Origin: Planctomycetota bacterium
Lineage (GTDB): Bacteria > Planctomycetota > J058 > JAJDCQ01
DNA: 64,000 nucleotides
NCBI GenBank assembly: GCA_029260755.1
Contig: JAJDCQ010000059.1
Location: 1 to 64,000 of the forward strand
Direction: 5' to 3'
Shown here: in pieces, positions 19,611-28,244 of the stretch
Layout of the letters: each line of letters opens with the position of its first letter
How positions within the stretch are numbered: position 1 is the first letter of the stretch
Program-made: the position numbers and the translations under genes
Notes under the pieces: generated by a model
What the model was told of the DNA's origin: nothing
What the model saw: the letters and a program-made list of their open reading frames with translations, nothing else
The model's database searches: none

Positions 19611-22589
19611 CTAGATGCCGAGCATGCCCTTGAGCTTGCCGAAGAAGCCGGCCGGCTCGGCGGCGGCGCGCTTCTTGATCGGGTCGCTCACGCTCTTGCT
19701 GTTCTTGAGCGCCTCGATGTCGGGGATCGCCATCACGATCGTTCCCTGGGCCGCCGGCATCGGAACGTGGGCGACCTGCTCGAGGCCGAGGACCGGGTGG
19801 ACCTTCGCGTTGAGGTCGTTGATGACCTGCTCGGCGTTCTGATACCGGTCCTCGGGCTCCTTCTCGAGGAGCTTGTTGACGATCGCCTCGAGCTCCGCGG
19901 GCACCTTCGGGTTGACCTGGCGCAGCGGCGGCGGCGTCTCGCAGAGGTGCATCTGGAGGTAGTCGGTCGGTCGCTTCGCCTCGAAGGGGAGCTTCCCGCA
20001 GAGCATGTAGTAGAGCGAGATGCCGAGCGAGTAGAGGTCGGCCCGCTGATCGACGTCGGGGTTCGCGACGCTCTCGGGGGCGATGTAGGCCGGGCTGCCG
20101 GTGATGAATCCGGTCATCGTCTGGTGGATCTGATCCTTGAACTGGCTGTCCTTGTTGAGCAGCCGGGCGATCCCGAAGTCCATGATCTTGACCCGCTCGA
20201 TCCCGCCCTTCTTCTCATCCCGGAAGATCCGGAAGTTCTCGGGCTTGATGTCGCGGTGGACGACGCCGCCGCGGTGGACGGACTCGAGGCCGAGGAGGAT
20301 CTGGTCGAGGATGTGGACGCAGCGCTTGAGCTCGAGGGCGCCGCGCTTCTCGAGGATGTCCGCGAGCTCCTCGCCGGGGACCGACTCCATCGCCATGAAG
20401 TAGGCGCCGTCCTGCGTCTCGCCGGCATCCCAGATGTGGATCACGTTGTCGTGATCGACCATCGCCGTCGCGAGGATCTCGCGCTTGAAGCGCGCCACCG
20501 CGTCGGCCGACTTCTGGGCGTCGAGGATCAGCTTGAGGGCGACCTTGCGCCCGCCGTCGATCTCGTGGGCGAGGTAGACCGCGCCCATCCCGCCCCGACC
20601 GAGCTCCTTCTCGGGGATGTACTTCGTCTCGAGACCCGTTCCGTTGAGCGGGTTCGGGAACATGCACGTCACGCCGATGTCGCCCTTGATCGGAGCGACC
20701 GAGGCGGTCGCCGGCGCGAGCTCGGGCTCGTCGCTGACCGGCTCGACCGGCGAGGCGGCCGGCCGCGCGGCGGCGGCCGGCGCCGGCGTCGGGACGGCCG
20801 CGGACAGCGGCGTCACGCCGGGCACGATCGAGGCGGGCAGCACCTGCGTGCCGGTGCCCGCGACGGGCGGCGCGGCCGGCGTCGCCGGCGGCGGCGTGAC
20901 CGGAGCCGGAGTCGGGGCCGCGGCCGCGGGTTTCACGACCGGGGCGGGCGTCGGGCCGACGCCGGGGATGATCGGCTCCGCCTCCGCCTTCGCATCTTCG
21001 AGCGACATGGGAGCCATGCCGATCATCGTGCCGCCGGCCGGCACCGCGCCGCCGAGGTCGCCCGGCTCGCTCGAAGGCGACGAGGGCGACGCCGGCGGCG
21101 GCGTGGCGTCGATGACGGGCGCGTCCATGGCCATGGTGCCGCCGGGCGGAACGGCGGGGCCGAGGTCCGGGCCGCCGACGCCGGGGATGATCGGATCGGC
21201 CTCCGCCTTGGCGGCGTCGAGCGACATGGGGGCCATGCCGATCATCGTGCCGCCGGCCGGCACGGCCGGGCCGAGCTCGCCGGGCTCGCTCGAGGGCGTC
21301 GGCGCAGGCGGGGGCGGCGGCGGGGCGGTCGTGGCGGTGACGATCGGCGCGTCCATCGCGATCGTGCCGCCCGGGGGGATGGCCGGCGGAAGGTCCGCGT
21401 CCGAGGGCGGGGCGGCCGGCGTCACCGCGGGGGCGGGCGTGGGAGCGGGCGCCCCCGGCGTCGGAAGCACCGGAGCGTCCATCTCCATGGTCCCGCCCGG
21501 CGGCACGACCGGATCGAGACCCTGGCCGCCGCCGACCTCGACGAAGTCCGCGGCCGGCAGCTCGGCCGCCGGCAGTTGCTGCGTTCCACCGGGGCCCGGG
21601 ATGGGCATCGGGCCGGCCGCGCCGGCCGGCGCGATCGGAGCGGGCAACGTCTGGGTGGCGCCGGGCGGAACGAACGCCCCGGCCGTCTCCTGGCTGCCCG
21701 GATCGTCGAACGTCAGCCCGCCGAGCTCGATCAGGTCGGCGCCCGCGGCGTCCGGCGCGATCTCGAGATCGTGACCGCTCGACGCCATCGCGCCCGGCGC
21801 GTCCTGGGTCGGCGCGGACGCCGGAGCCGGGTGCGGCGCCGTCGGGGCGGAGTCGCTCGTCTTGCCGGGTCCGGCCGCCCTCAGCGCCGGGTCGGAGGCG
21901 GCCACCTCGGCGCGGGCGTCGGCGACCATCTGATTGAGCTCGCCCTCGACGAGGGTCGCCGCGATCTGCATCTCGGGATCGGGCACCGGGCGGTCGTCGG
22001 CTTGCTCCTCGGCGGCCGCGGGCGTCGGCGCCGGCGCGGGCGTCGGGCTCGGGTCGGTCGTCGGACTCGGGGCGGGCGTCGGCGCGGGGGCCGCGGCGAG
22101 CAGGCTCTTCACGATGTCGGCGATCGTCGAGCTCGGGCGCTCGATCCCGGCGTACATCTTCGACCGGTAGCGGTCGACCGCCTTGAGATCGTCCTTGTCG
22201 AGATACTCCTTCGCGGCCTCGATGACCTTCTCGTCCCACATCGGCGTGAGCTGGCCATCTTCGATGAGCAGCTCGCCGAGGCGGCGCTCGTCGCCGCCCT
22301 TCTGCTTCATCCGGGCGGTTTCGATCGCGGCGACGTCGACGTGGGGCATCATCCGCTTGAGCATGCCCGAGTAGAAGGACTCCGCCTTCTGTTGATAGGC
22401 CCGGCCGGAGCCGCGGTCGATCAGCTGGGCCTGGGCCTCGGGGACGAAGCCTCGGTTGCTCAGCACCTGGACGAACGCGACCTCCTCGCGATCGGCCGAG
22501 GTCAACGTCGCCCGGGCCGCATCCGGTGTGATCGCCTGCATCTGGAGCGCCACCTTCGCGGCGAGCAGATCACGGAACCTGAGGGACAC
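19611..22589 (-). CDS. Ser/Thr protein kinase with long Pro-rich region
   Basis: This 992-residue protein has three parts. Residues 1-165 are helical, with a GELLIEDGQL motif and no recognised family. Residues 165-640 are Pro/Ala/Gly-rich, with repeated PGGTM modules. Residues 660-930 are a complete PknB-type kinase: GRGGMGAVY, catalytic Lys686, HRDIKPEN (778-785), DFG (804-806) and PAYIAPE. No transmembrane segment is clear, so it is likely cytosolic. A sulfotransferase gene follows after 8 bp. Confidence 0.92.
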   Translation of the reverse strand: MSLRFRDLLAAKVALQMQAITPDAARATLTSADREEVAFVQVLSNRGFVPEAQAQLIDRGSGRAYQQKAESFYSGMLKRMMPHVDVAAIETARMKQKGGDERRLGELLIEDGQLTPMWDEKVIEAAKEYLDKDDLKAVDRYRSKMYAGIERPSSTIADIVKSLLAAAPAPTPAPSPTTDPSPTPAPAPTPAAAEEQADDRPVPDPEMQIAATLVEGELNQMVADARAEVAASDPALRAAGPGKTSDSAPTAPHPAPASAPTQDAPGAMASSGHDLEIAPDAAGADLIELGGLTFDDPGSQETAGAFVPPGATQTLPAPIAPAGAAGPMPIPGPGGTQQLPAAELPAADFVEVGGGQGLDPVVPPGGTMEMDAPVLPTPGAPAPTPAPAVTPAAPPSDADLPPAIPPGGTIAMDAPIVTATTAPPPPPPAPTPSSEPGELGPAVPAGGTMIGMAPMSLDAAKAEADPIIPGVGGPDLGPAVPPGGTMAMDAPVIDATPPPASPSSPSSEPGDLGGAVPAGGTMIGMAPMSLEDAKAEAEPIIPGVGPTPAPVVKPAAAAPTPAPVTPPPATPAAPPVAGTGTQVLPASIVPGVTPLSAAVPTPAPAAAARPAASPVEPVSDEPELAPATASVAPIKGDIGVTCMFPNPLNGTGLETKYIPEKELGRGGMGAVYLAHEIDGGRKVALKLILDAQKSADAVARFKREILATAMVDHDNVIHIWDAGETQDGAYFMAMESVPGEELADILEKRGALELKRCVHILDQILLGLESVHRGGVVHRDIKPENFRIFRDEKKGGIERVKIMDFGIARLLNKDSQFKDQIHQTMTGFITGSPAYIAPESVANPDVDQRADLYSLGISLYYMLCGKLPFEAKRPTDYLQMHLCETPPPLRQVNPKVPAELEAIVNKLLEKEPEDRYQNAEQVINDLNAKVHPVLGLEQVAHVPMPAAQGTIVMAIPDIEALKNSKSVSDPIKKRAAAEPAGFFGKLKGMLGI
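20957..21296. repeat. Two 120-bp direct repeats inside the kinase gene
   Basis: About 120 bp at 20957-21077 recur at 21175-21296 (period about 218 bp). They encode the peptides VPAGGTMIGMAPMSLEDAKA and VPAGGTMIGMAPMSLDAAKA, each followed by EPIIPG or DPIIPG. Shorter PGGTM.MDAP modules occur on both sides. Confidence 0.7.
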
Positions 22590-22822
22590 GTCGCGCTCCC
22601 GTGGGGAATGAGCGTCGGGCTCCGTCCGGACCGGGATTTGGCCGGGTCGGCGGATCGAAGCGAACGACGATGAGAATCAACGAAAGGAGGCGCCCTCCAG
22701 GAGAGGAAACGCCTCGTCCGGGCAGGCGGCGAACCGCCCTAAACCTCGTGAGAAGCCTAACATCCCGACCCGGCGATCGCAACCACGGCGGCGCGCGTCC
22801 GCGCCGTCGGGCCGGGGGCGCC

Positions 22823-23374
22823 TCAGGCTCCGCCGGCCGGCGGATCGGACCGGTAGCGAGCGCGGTAACCCACGTAGAGTCGGGCGTTCTCGCGAACCCA
22901 GGCGCGCTCGTCGTCGCGCAGGTCCCGCCTGGGGCGGGCCGGGCGGCCGACGGCGAGGACGCCGCCCGGGATCCGGGTGCCGGGCGTGACGAGCGACCCG
23001 GCGCCGAGGATCACGTCGGAGGCGATCTCGGCGCCGTCGAGGACGATCGATCCGATCCCGACGATCACCCGGTCGGCGACCCGGCACCCGTGCAGAACGA
23101 CCGCGTGACCGACCGTCACGTCGTCGCCGACGTCGGTCGGGTGGGTCCCGTCGCTGACGTGGATCACCGCGTTGTCCTGGATGCTCGTCCGGGCGCCGAT
23201 CCTGATCGGCATGACGTCGCCCCGGATGACGGCGCCGAACCACACGCTCGAGTCGACCCCGACGGTGACGTCGCCGACGAGCGTCGCGCCGGGCGCGAGG
23301 TAGACGCTCTCGTCGACGGTGGGGGCGTGCTCGCCGTAGGGGAGGAGGAGCGGGCCCGGGGTCGCCGGGCTCAC
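22823..23374 (-). CDS. Gamma-carbonic-anhydrase-like left-handed beta-helix protein
   Basis: This 183-residue protein is made of hexapeptide-type turns (LVGDVTVGVDSSVWFGAVIRGD...VIVGIGSIVLDGAEI). It has the Zn-ligand pattern IHVSDGTH...VGHAVVLHGC of the YrdA/PaaY/gamma-CA family. It probably forms trimers; the activity may be carbonic anhydrase or another hydrolase or transferase. The GTG at 23374 overlaps the TGA of the lipoprotein gene (GTGA), indicating coupling. Confidence 0.9.
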   Translation of the reverse strand: MSPATPGPLLLPYGEHAPTVDESVYLAPGATLVGDVTVGVDSSVWFGAVIRGDVMPIRIGARTSIQDNAVIHVSDGTHPTDVGDDVTVGHAVVLHGCRVADRVIVGIGSIVLDGAEIASDVILGAGSLVTPGTRIPGGVLAVGRPARPRRDLRDDERAWVRENARLYVGYRARYRSDPPAGGA

Positions 23375-24333
23375 GATCGAGTTCGCGCGCGCAGGGTGAT
23401 GCGGAGACGCGCGCCGGTGCCGGGGAACTCGACCTCGAAGTGGTGGCCCTCGTCGTCGACGAGACCCTCGGCGCGCACGGCGCGGCGCGGTCCGATGCCG
23501 CCGACCGCCACGAGCCCGTTCGCGAGCGGGCGAAGCGCGTCGCGGTCGACGGGCCAGGCGAACGCGTCGATCCACTCGGTCGTCATCCGGAGGTTGTCGC
23601 GCTTGAAGATGTTCGCGATCGCGTAGGTGGCCGTCGCGGGGATCGGTCCGATCAGCCACGCGCCCGCCTCGGGGTCGTCGATGAGGATCGCGACCTCGCG
23701 CGTGCCGTCGGGGAGCTGGCCGATCTCGCCTGGCTCGAAGCGCTCGTGGCTGACGCGCTCGATGGCGAGGAGCCCGTCGGCGCCTTCGACGAGGAAGGGA
23801 CGCTCGGTCGTGTAGATGCGCCGACCCTCGGGGGCGTCCTCGAGGTTCCACGGCTCGAACGGGAGGTCGTGGAGGCGGAGCGGCGGCGCGGGCGCCGGCC
23901 GGCGCGCGAGCGCGTTCGCCGACGCCGCCCGGACGAAGCCGAGCTCGGCCTCCCGGCTCTGGCGCCGGAGCTCGGAGGCGGCGGAGGGGTCCTTCCCGAG
24001 TCGCGCCAGGAGGACGTCGGTGAGCGCGCCCTCGGCATCGGCCCGGCGGTGGTTGCGCGGGTCGTTCCGGATCAGACGGATCCACGCCTCCGCCGTGCCG
24101 ACGGTCCGGGTCTCATCGAGATCGCGGAGGTCGTCGAGGAGGCGGGCCGCCTCGCTCGCGTACTCGCCATCGGGGTGGTCGTCGAGGAAGCCCGCCCAGG
24201 CGGGGATCGAGTCGACCTCGCGGGCGGCCTCGTAGGCCTCGAACTCGGTCGCGCAGCCGCCGGCGGTCAGCGGCGCGGCGAGGAGGGTGGCGAAGAGCGG
24301 GATCGCGAGGACGGGGGAGCGAGACGGGCGCAT
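23371..24333 (-). CDS. Lipoprotein of unknown function
   Basis: This 320-residue protein has a signal sequence and lipobox ending in Cys27 (TAGGC). An alpha-helical segment (EAYEAAREVDSIPAWAGFLDDHPDGEYASEAARLLDDL) resembles the tetratricopeptide-like start of some outer-membrane assembly lipoproteins. The C-terminus is beta-rich (AYAIANIFKRDNLRM, HHFEVEFPGTGARLRI). The ATG at 24333 is chosen because the signal peptide begins there; the longer frame has no leader features. It is coupled to the gamma-CA-like gene by a GTGA overlap. Confidence 0.8.
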   Translation of the reverse strand: MRPSRSPVLAIPLFATLLAAPLTAGGCATEFEAYEAAREVDSIPAWAGFLDDHPDGEYASEAARLLDDLRDLDETRTVGTAEAWIRLIRNDPRNHRRADAEGALTDVLLARLGKDPSAASELRRQSREAELGFVRAASANALARRPAPAPPLRLHDLPFEPWNLEDAPEGRRIYTTERPFLVEGADGLLAIERVSHERFEPGEIGQLPDGTREVAILIDDPEAGAWLIGPIPATATYAIANIFKRDNLRMTTEWIDAFAWPVDRDALRPLANGLVAVGGIGPRRAVRAEGLVDDEGHHFEVEFPGTGARLRITLRARTRS

Positions 24334-24443
24334 CGAGCCTCTCCGGTCGGTGGGCGGCGAGGATCGTAGCAGGTCGGGATCGACGAGTCGACGCCCCGAT
24401 GCGTGAGGCGAGCGGCGAGCGGTCGGTCCCCGAGGTGGAGGCG

Positions 24444-24572
24444 CTACGCGGTGACGGCGAGCGCCGTCGCGGCGAGGGCGAGCCCGAGCCACGCGCTTCC
24501 GAGCAGGGTGAGGACGCGCTGGCGGCTCGCGGTGGAGGCGTGGGACGTCGTCTGGGCGGCTGGCGTGATCAT
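24444..24572 (-). CDS. Small single-TM protein (42 residues)
   Basis: The minus strand reads MITPAAQTTSHASTASRQRV followed by a hydrophobic segment LTLLGSAWLGLALAATALAV and a stop. GGAG lies about 7 bp before the ATG. The gene lies in the 388-bp gap between the lipoprotein and kinase genes and could be a small membrane protein. No homologue is known to me, and short ORFs in high-GC DNA arise easily, so the call is tentative. The rest of the gap has no other recognisable feature. Confidence 0.4.
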   Translation of the reverse strand: MITPAAQTTSHASTASRQRVLTLLGSAWLGLALAATALAVTA

Positions 24573-24721
24573 CGGATGGCTCCGGCTGCTTCTCTCCGTC
24601 TCTCGTCGGCGGATTGGACTGCCGATCGCCCCGGGGAGTTCCGCCGAAACCTCGCCCTTGCAGAAACCTCACGATCGGATCGCGCCGGCGACGGGCTCGA
24701 AGCTCCCACCCGGCAACGGGA

Positions 24722-27700
24722 TCAGCGTTCGAGGAGCGGGGCGAGCTCGGGGTCGAGGAGCGCGATCGCCCGGACGAGTCGATCGGCGTCCGCCGCCCTC
24801 CCGAGGTCGGCGGCCGCCGCGAGGCGTGCGATGCTCCCATCGTGAATCCCGGCGCGGGTCCGCGCGAGAACGGCCGTCGGCCGATCGCTCGACGGTGGTT
24901 CGCCGGCGGCGCCCGTGCGCGCGAGGACGTAGCCCGTCAGGTCGCCGAGCCGGTCGTCGGTTCGCGGGAGCGTCGAGGCGATGTGGCGCGCCTCCTCGGT
25001 GAGCGCGCGCGGGCCCCCCGCGCCGGCGGTGACGCCCGCGTCGGCGAGGGCGCAGAGGGCGACCGCGCCGAGCGCGTCGCGCCGGCCGGCGGCGAGCTGC
25101 GAGAGACTCGCCTGGATCGCCCCGTGGCGCGGCGCCGCGGCGAGGCCTCCGATCCCGGCCTCGATCGCGCCGGCGCGATCGCCGAGCGCCTCGAGGTAAC
25201 GGGCCACGTTGATCTCGATGTCCCAGGCCGAGTAGCCGGCCGCTCGAGCGCGCTCGAGGTGGGCGAGCGCGTCCCGGAGCTCGCCCTCCCACCCGGCGAC
25301 GTTCGCCTCGAGATGCTCGAGGCCGTCGCGTCCGACCGCGAGCGCCTGGTTGTAGAGGAGATTCGCGGGCTTGGGCTCGGGGATGATCGCGTCGGCGATC
25401 GCGAGGATCGCCGTCAGGTCCTCCCAGCGATGGCCGGCGGCCCCGTAGCCGCTCGCGAGGAGGTGCCCGAGGGACGGGCGCCCGTCGACCCACTCGAGCG
25501 CGTCGAGGCGGTCGGCGGCGACGGCGTCCTCGCGCAGCGCGACCGCGGCCCGCGCGGCCAGGGCGCGGTCGCCCGCGACCGCCGCGGCCAGGCCGGCCCG
25601 GGCGACGGCGTCGGCGCTCCGGAGCGGCTCGAGGTCGGGCGCCACGCGGAGCAGCGCCTCGGCGACGGCGCGGGCCCGGGCGCGTCGCTGCGCCAGCCCG
25701 GTCGGGCCGAACGCCGAGGGGTCCGCCCGGGCGGGGACGGTGACCCGGGCGAGCTGCTCCGAGGCGAGGCGCCAGGCGGCGCGCTCGTCGCCGCGGTCCG
25801 CCGAGGAGGCCGCCTCGAGCCAGGCGAGGGTCGCCGCCGGGCCGCCCGCCGCCGCCTCGTCCAGCCTCGCCCGGGCGACGAGGGCGGGGTCGGGCGCAGG
25901 CGCATCGACGACGACGGCCTCGAACGTCACGGCCGGGCCCGACGACCCCCAGCCCGCGCGGGTGGCGACGGCCGCGACCGCGAACGGGTGGGCGAGCGCG
26001 ATCTCCGCGCGTGGCGTTCCGTCGGTCGCCTCGAGGCTGGCGCGGATGACATCGCCGCGTCGCTCGAGGATGAGCCGGCCGCTCGTCGGGATCGCGTCGA
26101 TCGCGGCGCGCCCGAGCAGCTCGCGGCCGTGGCGCAGGACGAGGCGGTCGTCGTCGAGCTCGGCGACGAGCGGGCGCCGGTCGGGGTCGCCGAGGAGGAG
26201 GAGCGGCCCTCCCGAGCCGTCGGCGTCCCGGACGAAGCGCGCCGCCACGCGCGCCGCGGCGCCGACCGGCTCCGGCGCGAGCGCGATCGCTGGGTGGTCG
26301 GTCCGGTCGGGTCGGCCGGTCACGGTGATGGGGCCGACGACGAAGCGACCCTCTCGCATCAGGAGCGAGATCGGTCGCGCCCGCGGCTCGTCGACGGCGT
26401 GCTCGTCGGCCTCTGCGACGACCCGACCGTCGAGGAGAACCCGCGTGCCGGCTTCGCTCCCCGGAGCGAAGACGATCGTGTGGCCTCGAGCGTCGAAGAC
26501 GGAGGCGGGCGAGCGGCGCTCGGCGATCACGAGCGCCTGCTGCCGCGCGTCGAGGACGAGGTGGGCCGACGGCTGGGAGTCGTCGGAGAGCCGGAGCGCG
26601 AGCCTGCCCTGGTCGATGGCCTCGGCCGAGAACCGGAGCTCGAAGGTGGGGGCGGTCCAGCGGGCGTCGCCGATCAGAAGCGCCGCCGTCGACGAGTCGT
26701 TCGCCGGCGCGAGCCTCCAGTCCGGGCCATCCTCGGTCGTCGCGGGAGAGAGGGCGACCTCGGCCGGCGAGCCGCGCGCGAGGAGGGTGCCCGCCTCGCG
26801 CGACTCGACGGAGCACGCGGAGCCGAGGTCTCCGTAGCGCACCCGGACGCGTCCGTCGGCGAGTCGGGTCGCCTCCCCCGCGAACGCGGCGCGGAGCGCA
26901 TCGGGCCCGCGTCGCGCGACGGCCGCGAGCGGCTCGGCCCGGCGCCCGGCGTCGTCTCCGAAGAGCGGCGCGCGGCGGAGGACGGCGCCGCGGTCCGCGA
27001 GGGTGAAGACGCGGGTCCACCCGGTCGGCGGCGGCGGCTCGGGCGGCGCCGGCCGGACCCCGTCGTCCGGGCCGGGGCCGACCTCGATCGGGTCGGTCTC
27101 GCGGCCGGATCCGATCGTCGCCCGGACGCCGAGCGCGACCCCGACGCCGAAGACGAGGCCGAAGACCGCGGCCGCCGCGATCACCGACGGCGAGGTCCAG
27201 AGCCCGGCGCGGGAACCGCCGAGGATCACGCCGGTCGACGGCCCGGGTCGGATCGAGCCGCTCTTGCGGCGCTGCGGCGCGGGGCGGCGCGGGCGAGCGG
27301 GCGCCTCGCCCCGGCCGACCGCCTCGAGCGCGGCGAGGCCTTCGGCGGGGGTCTGGTAGCGCGCGGTCGGGTCGCGGTGGGTGAGGTTCGCGACGAGCTC
27401 GGCGAAGCCGGCCGACAGCCCGATCACTCGCTCCCGCGGGTCGGGGCAGTCCTCCTCGACGTGTCGGTGCATCGTGTCGAGGGCCGTCTCGCCGGTGAGC
27501 GGCAGCGCGCCGGTGGCGGCCCGGTAGAGGAGCAGGCCGACCGCGTAGAGGTCGGCCCGGATGTCGAGCCCGGCCGTGCCGCTGACCTGCTCGGGGGCCA
27601 TGTAGCTCGGCGTCCCGAGGGTGAACCCGGTCTGGGTGAGGGTCGACTCGCCGGCGACCTTGGCGAGGCCGAGGTCGGCGAGCTTGGGGACGCCCCCTGC

Positions 27701-28189
27701 GGGGAGGAGGACGTTGCTCGGCTTGACGTCGCGGTGGACGAGCCCGGCCGCGTCGATCGCGGCCAGCCCGGCGAGGATCGCGCGACCGAGGGCGACCACC
27801 TCGGCCTCCGGCAGCCGGCCGCGACCGGCGAGGATGTCCTCGAGGCTGTCGCCGTGAACGAGCTCGTAGGCGATGAACGGCAGCCCGGTGACCGGGTCGC
27901 TGCCCGAGGCGTAGACACCGACGACGTTGTCGTGGGTGACCCGGGCGGCGGCCTCGCCCTCCCGCTGGAACCGCGCCAGCGTCTCGGGGTCGTCGGCGAT
28001 GTCGGGGAGGAGCACCTTGAGGGCGACGCTCGCGCCGCCGCCGGGGGGCCGGGCGCGGAAGACCAGGCCCATCCCGCCGCGTCCGATCACCTCCTCGATC
28101 GCGTAGCCGCCGATCTCGCTCGGGAGATCGGCGAAGGGGTCGGGACGCGACGGGGTGTTCCAGGTGGCGTCGTCGTTCCCGGTCACCAT
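24722..28189 (-). CDS. Transmembrane Ser/Thr protein kinase with large exported domain
   Basis: This 1155-residue protein has an N-terminal PknB-type kinase (residues 29-290): GRGGMGLVF, Lys58, HRDVKPSN (152-159), DLG in place of DFG (172-174) and APE (198-200), with all key residues present. A basic Pro-rich linker precedes one TM helix (about 333-357). The exported C-terminal part of about 800 residues has a beta-rich section (380-780, possibly LamG/concanavalin-like) followed by helical TPR-like repeats. It probably senses a periplasmic or envelope signal; the target is unknown. It is the next gene downstream of hpnR on the same strand, after a 55-bp gap. Confidence 0.92.
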   Translation of the reverse strand: MVTGNDDATWNTPSRPDPFADLPSEIGGYAIEEVIGRGGMGLVFRARPPGGGASVALKVLLPDIADDPETLARFQREGEAAARVTHDNVVGVYASGSDPVTGLPFIAYELVHGDSLEDILAGRGRLPEAEVVALGRAILAGLAAIDAAGLVHRDVKPSNVLLPAGGVPKLADLGLAKVAGESTLTQTGFTLGTPSYMAPEQVSGTAGLDIRADLYAVGLLLYRAATGALPLTGETALDTMHRHVEEDCPDPRERVIGLSAGFAELVANLTHRDPTARYQTPAEGLAALEAVGRGEAPARPRRPAPQRRKSGSIRPGPSTGVILGGSRAGLWTSPSVIAAAAVFGLVFGVGVALGVRATIGSGRETDPIEVGPGPDDGVRPAPPEPPPPTGWTRVFTLADRGAVLRRAPLFGDDAGRRAEPLAAVARRGPDALRAAFAGEATRLADGRVRVRYGDLGSACSVESREAGTLLARGSPAEVALSPATTEDGPDWRLAPANDSSTAALLIGDARWTAPTFELRFSAEAIDQGRLALRLSDDSQPSAHLVLDARQQALVIAERRSPASVFDARGHTIVFAPGSEAGTRVLLDGRVVAEADEHAVDEPRARPISLLMREGRFVVGPITVTGRPDRTDHPAIALAPEPVGAAARVAARFVRDADGSGGPLLLLGDPDRRPLVAELDDDRLVLRHGRELLGRAAIDAIPTSGRLILERRGDVIRASLEATDGTPRAEIALAHPFAVAAVATRAGWGSSGPAVTFEAVVVDAPAPDPALVARARLDEAAAGGPAATLAWLEAASSADRGDERAAWRLASEQLARVTVPARADPSAFGPTGLAQRRARARAVAEALLRVAPDLEPLRSADAVARAGLAAAVAGDRALAARAAVALREDAVAADRLDALEWVDGRPSLGHLLASGYGAAGHRWEDLTAILAIADAIIPEPKPANLLYNQALAVGRDGLEHLEANVAGWEGELRDALAHLERARAAGYSAWDIEINVARYLEALGDRAGAIEAGIGGLAAAPRHGAIQASLSQLAAGRRDALGAVALCALADAGVTAGAGGPRALTEEARHIASTLPRTDDRLGDLTGYVLARTGAAGEPPSSDRPTAVLARTRAGIHDGSIARLAAAADLGRAADADRLVRAIALLDPELAPLLER

Positions 28190-28244
28190 CGCGGGTTCAG
28201 CGTAGCGAATCGCGCGAGCGGGTGTCCAACGGGCTCGGCGCGGA

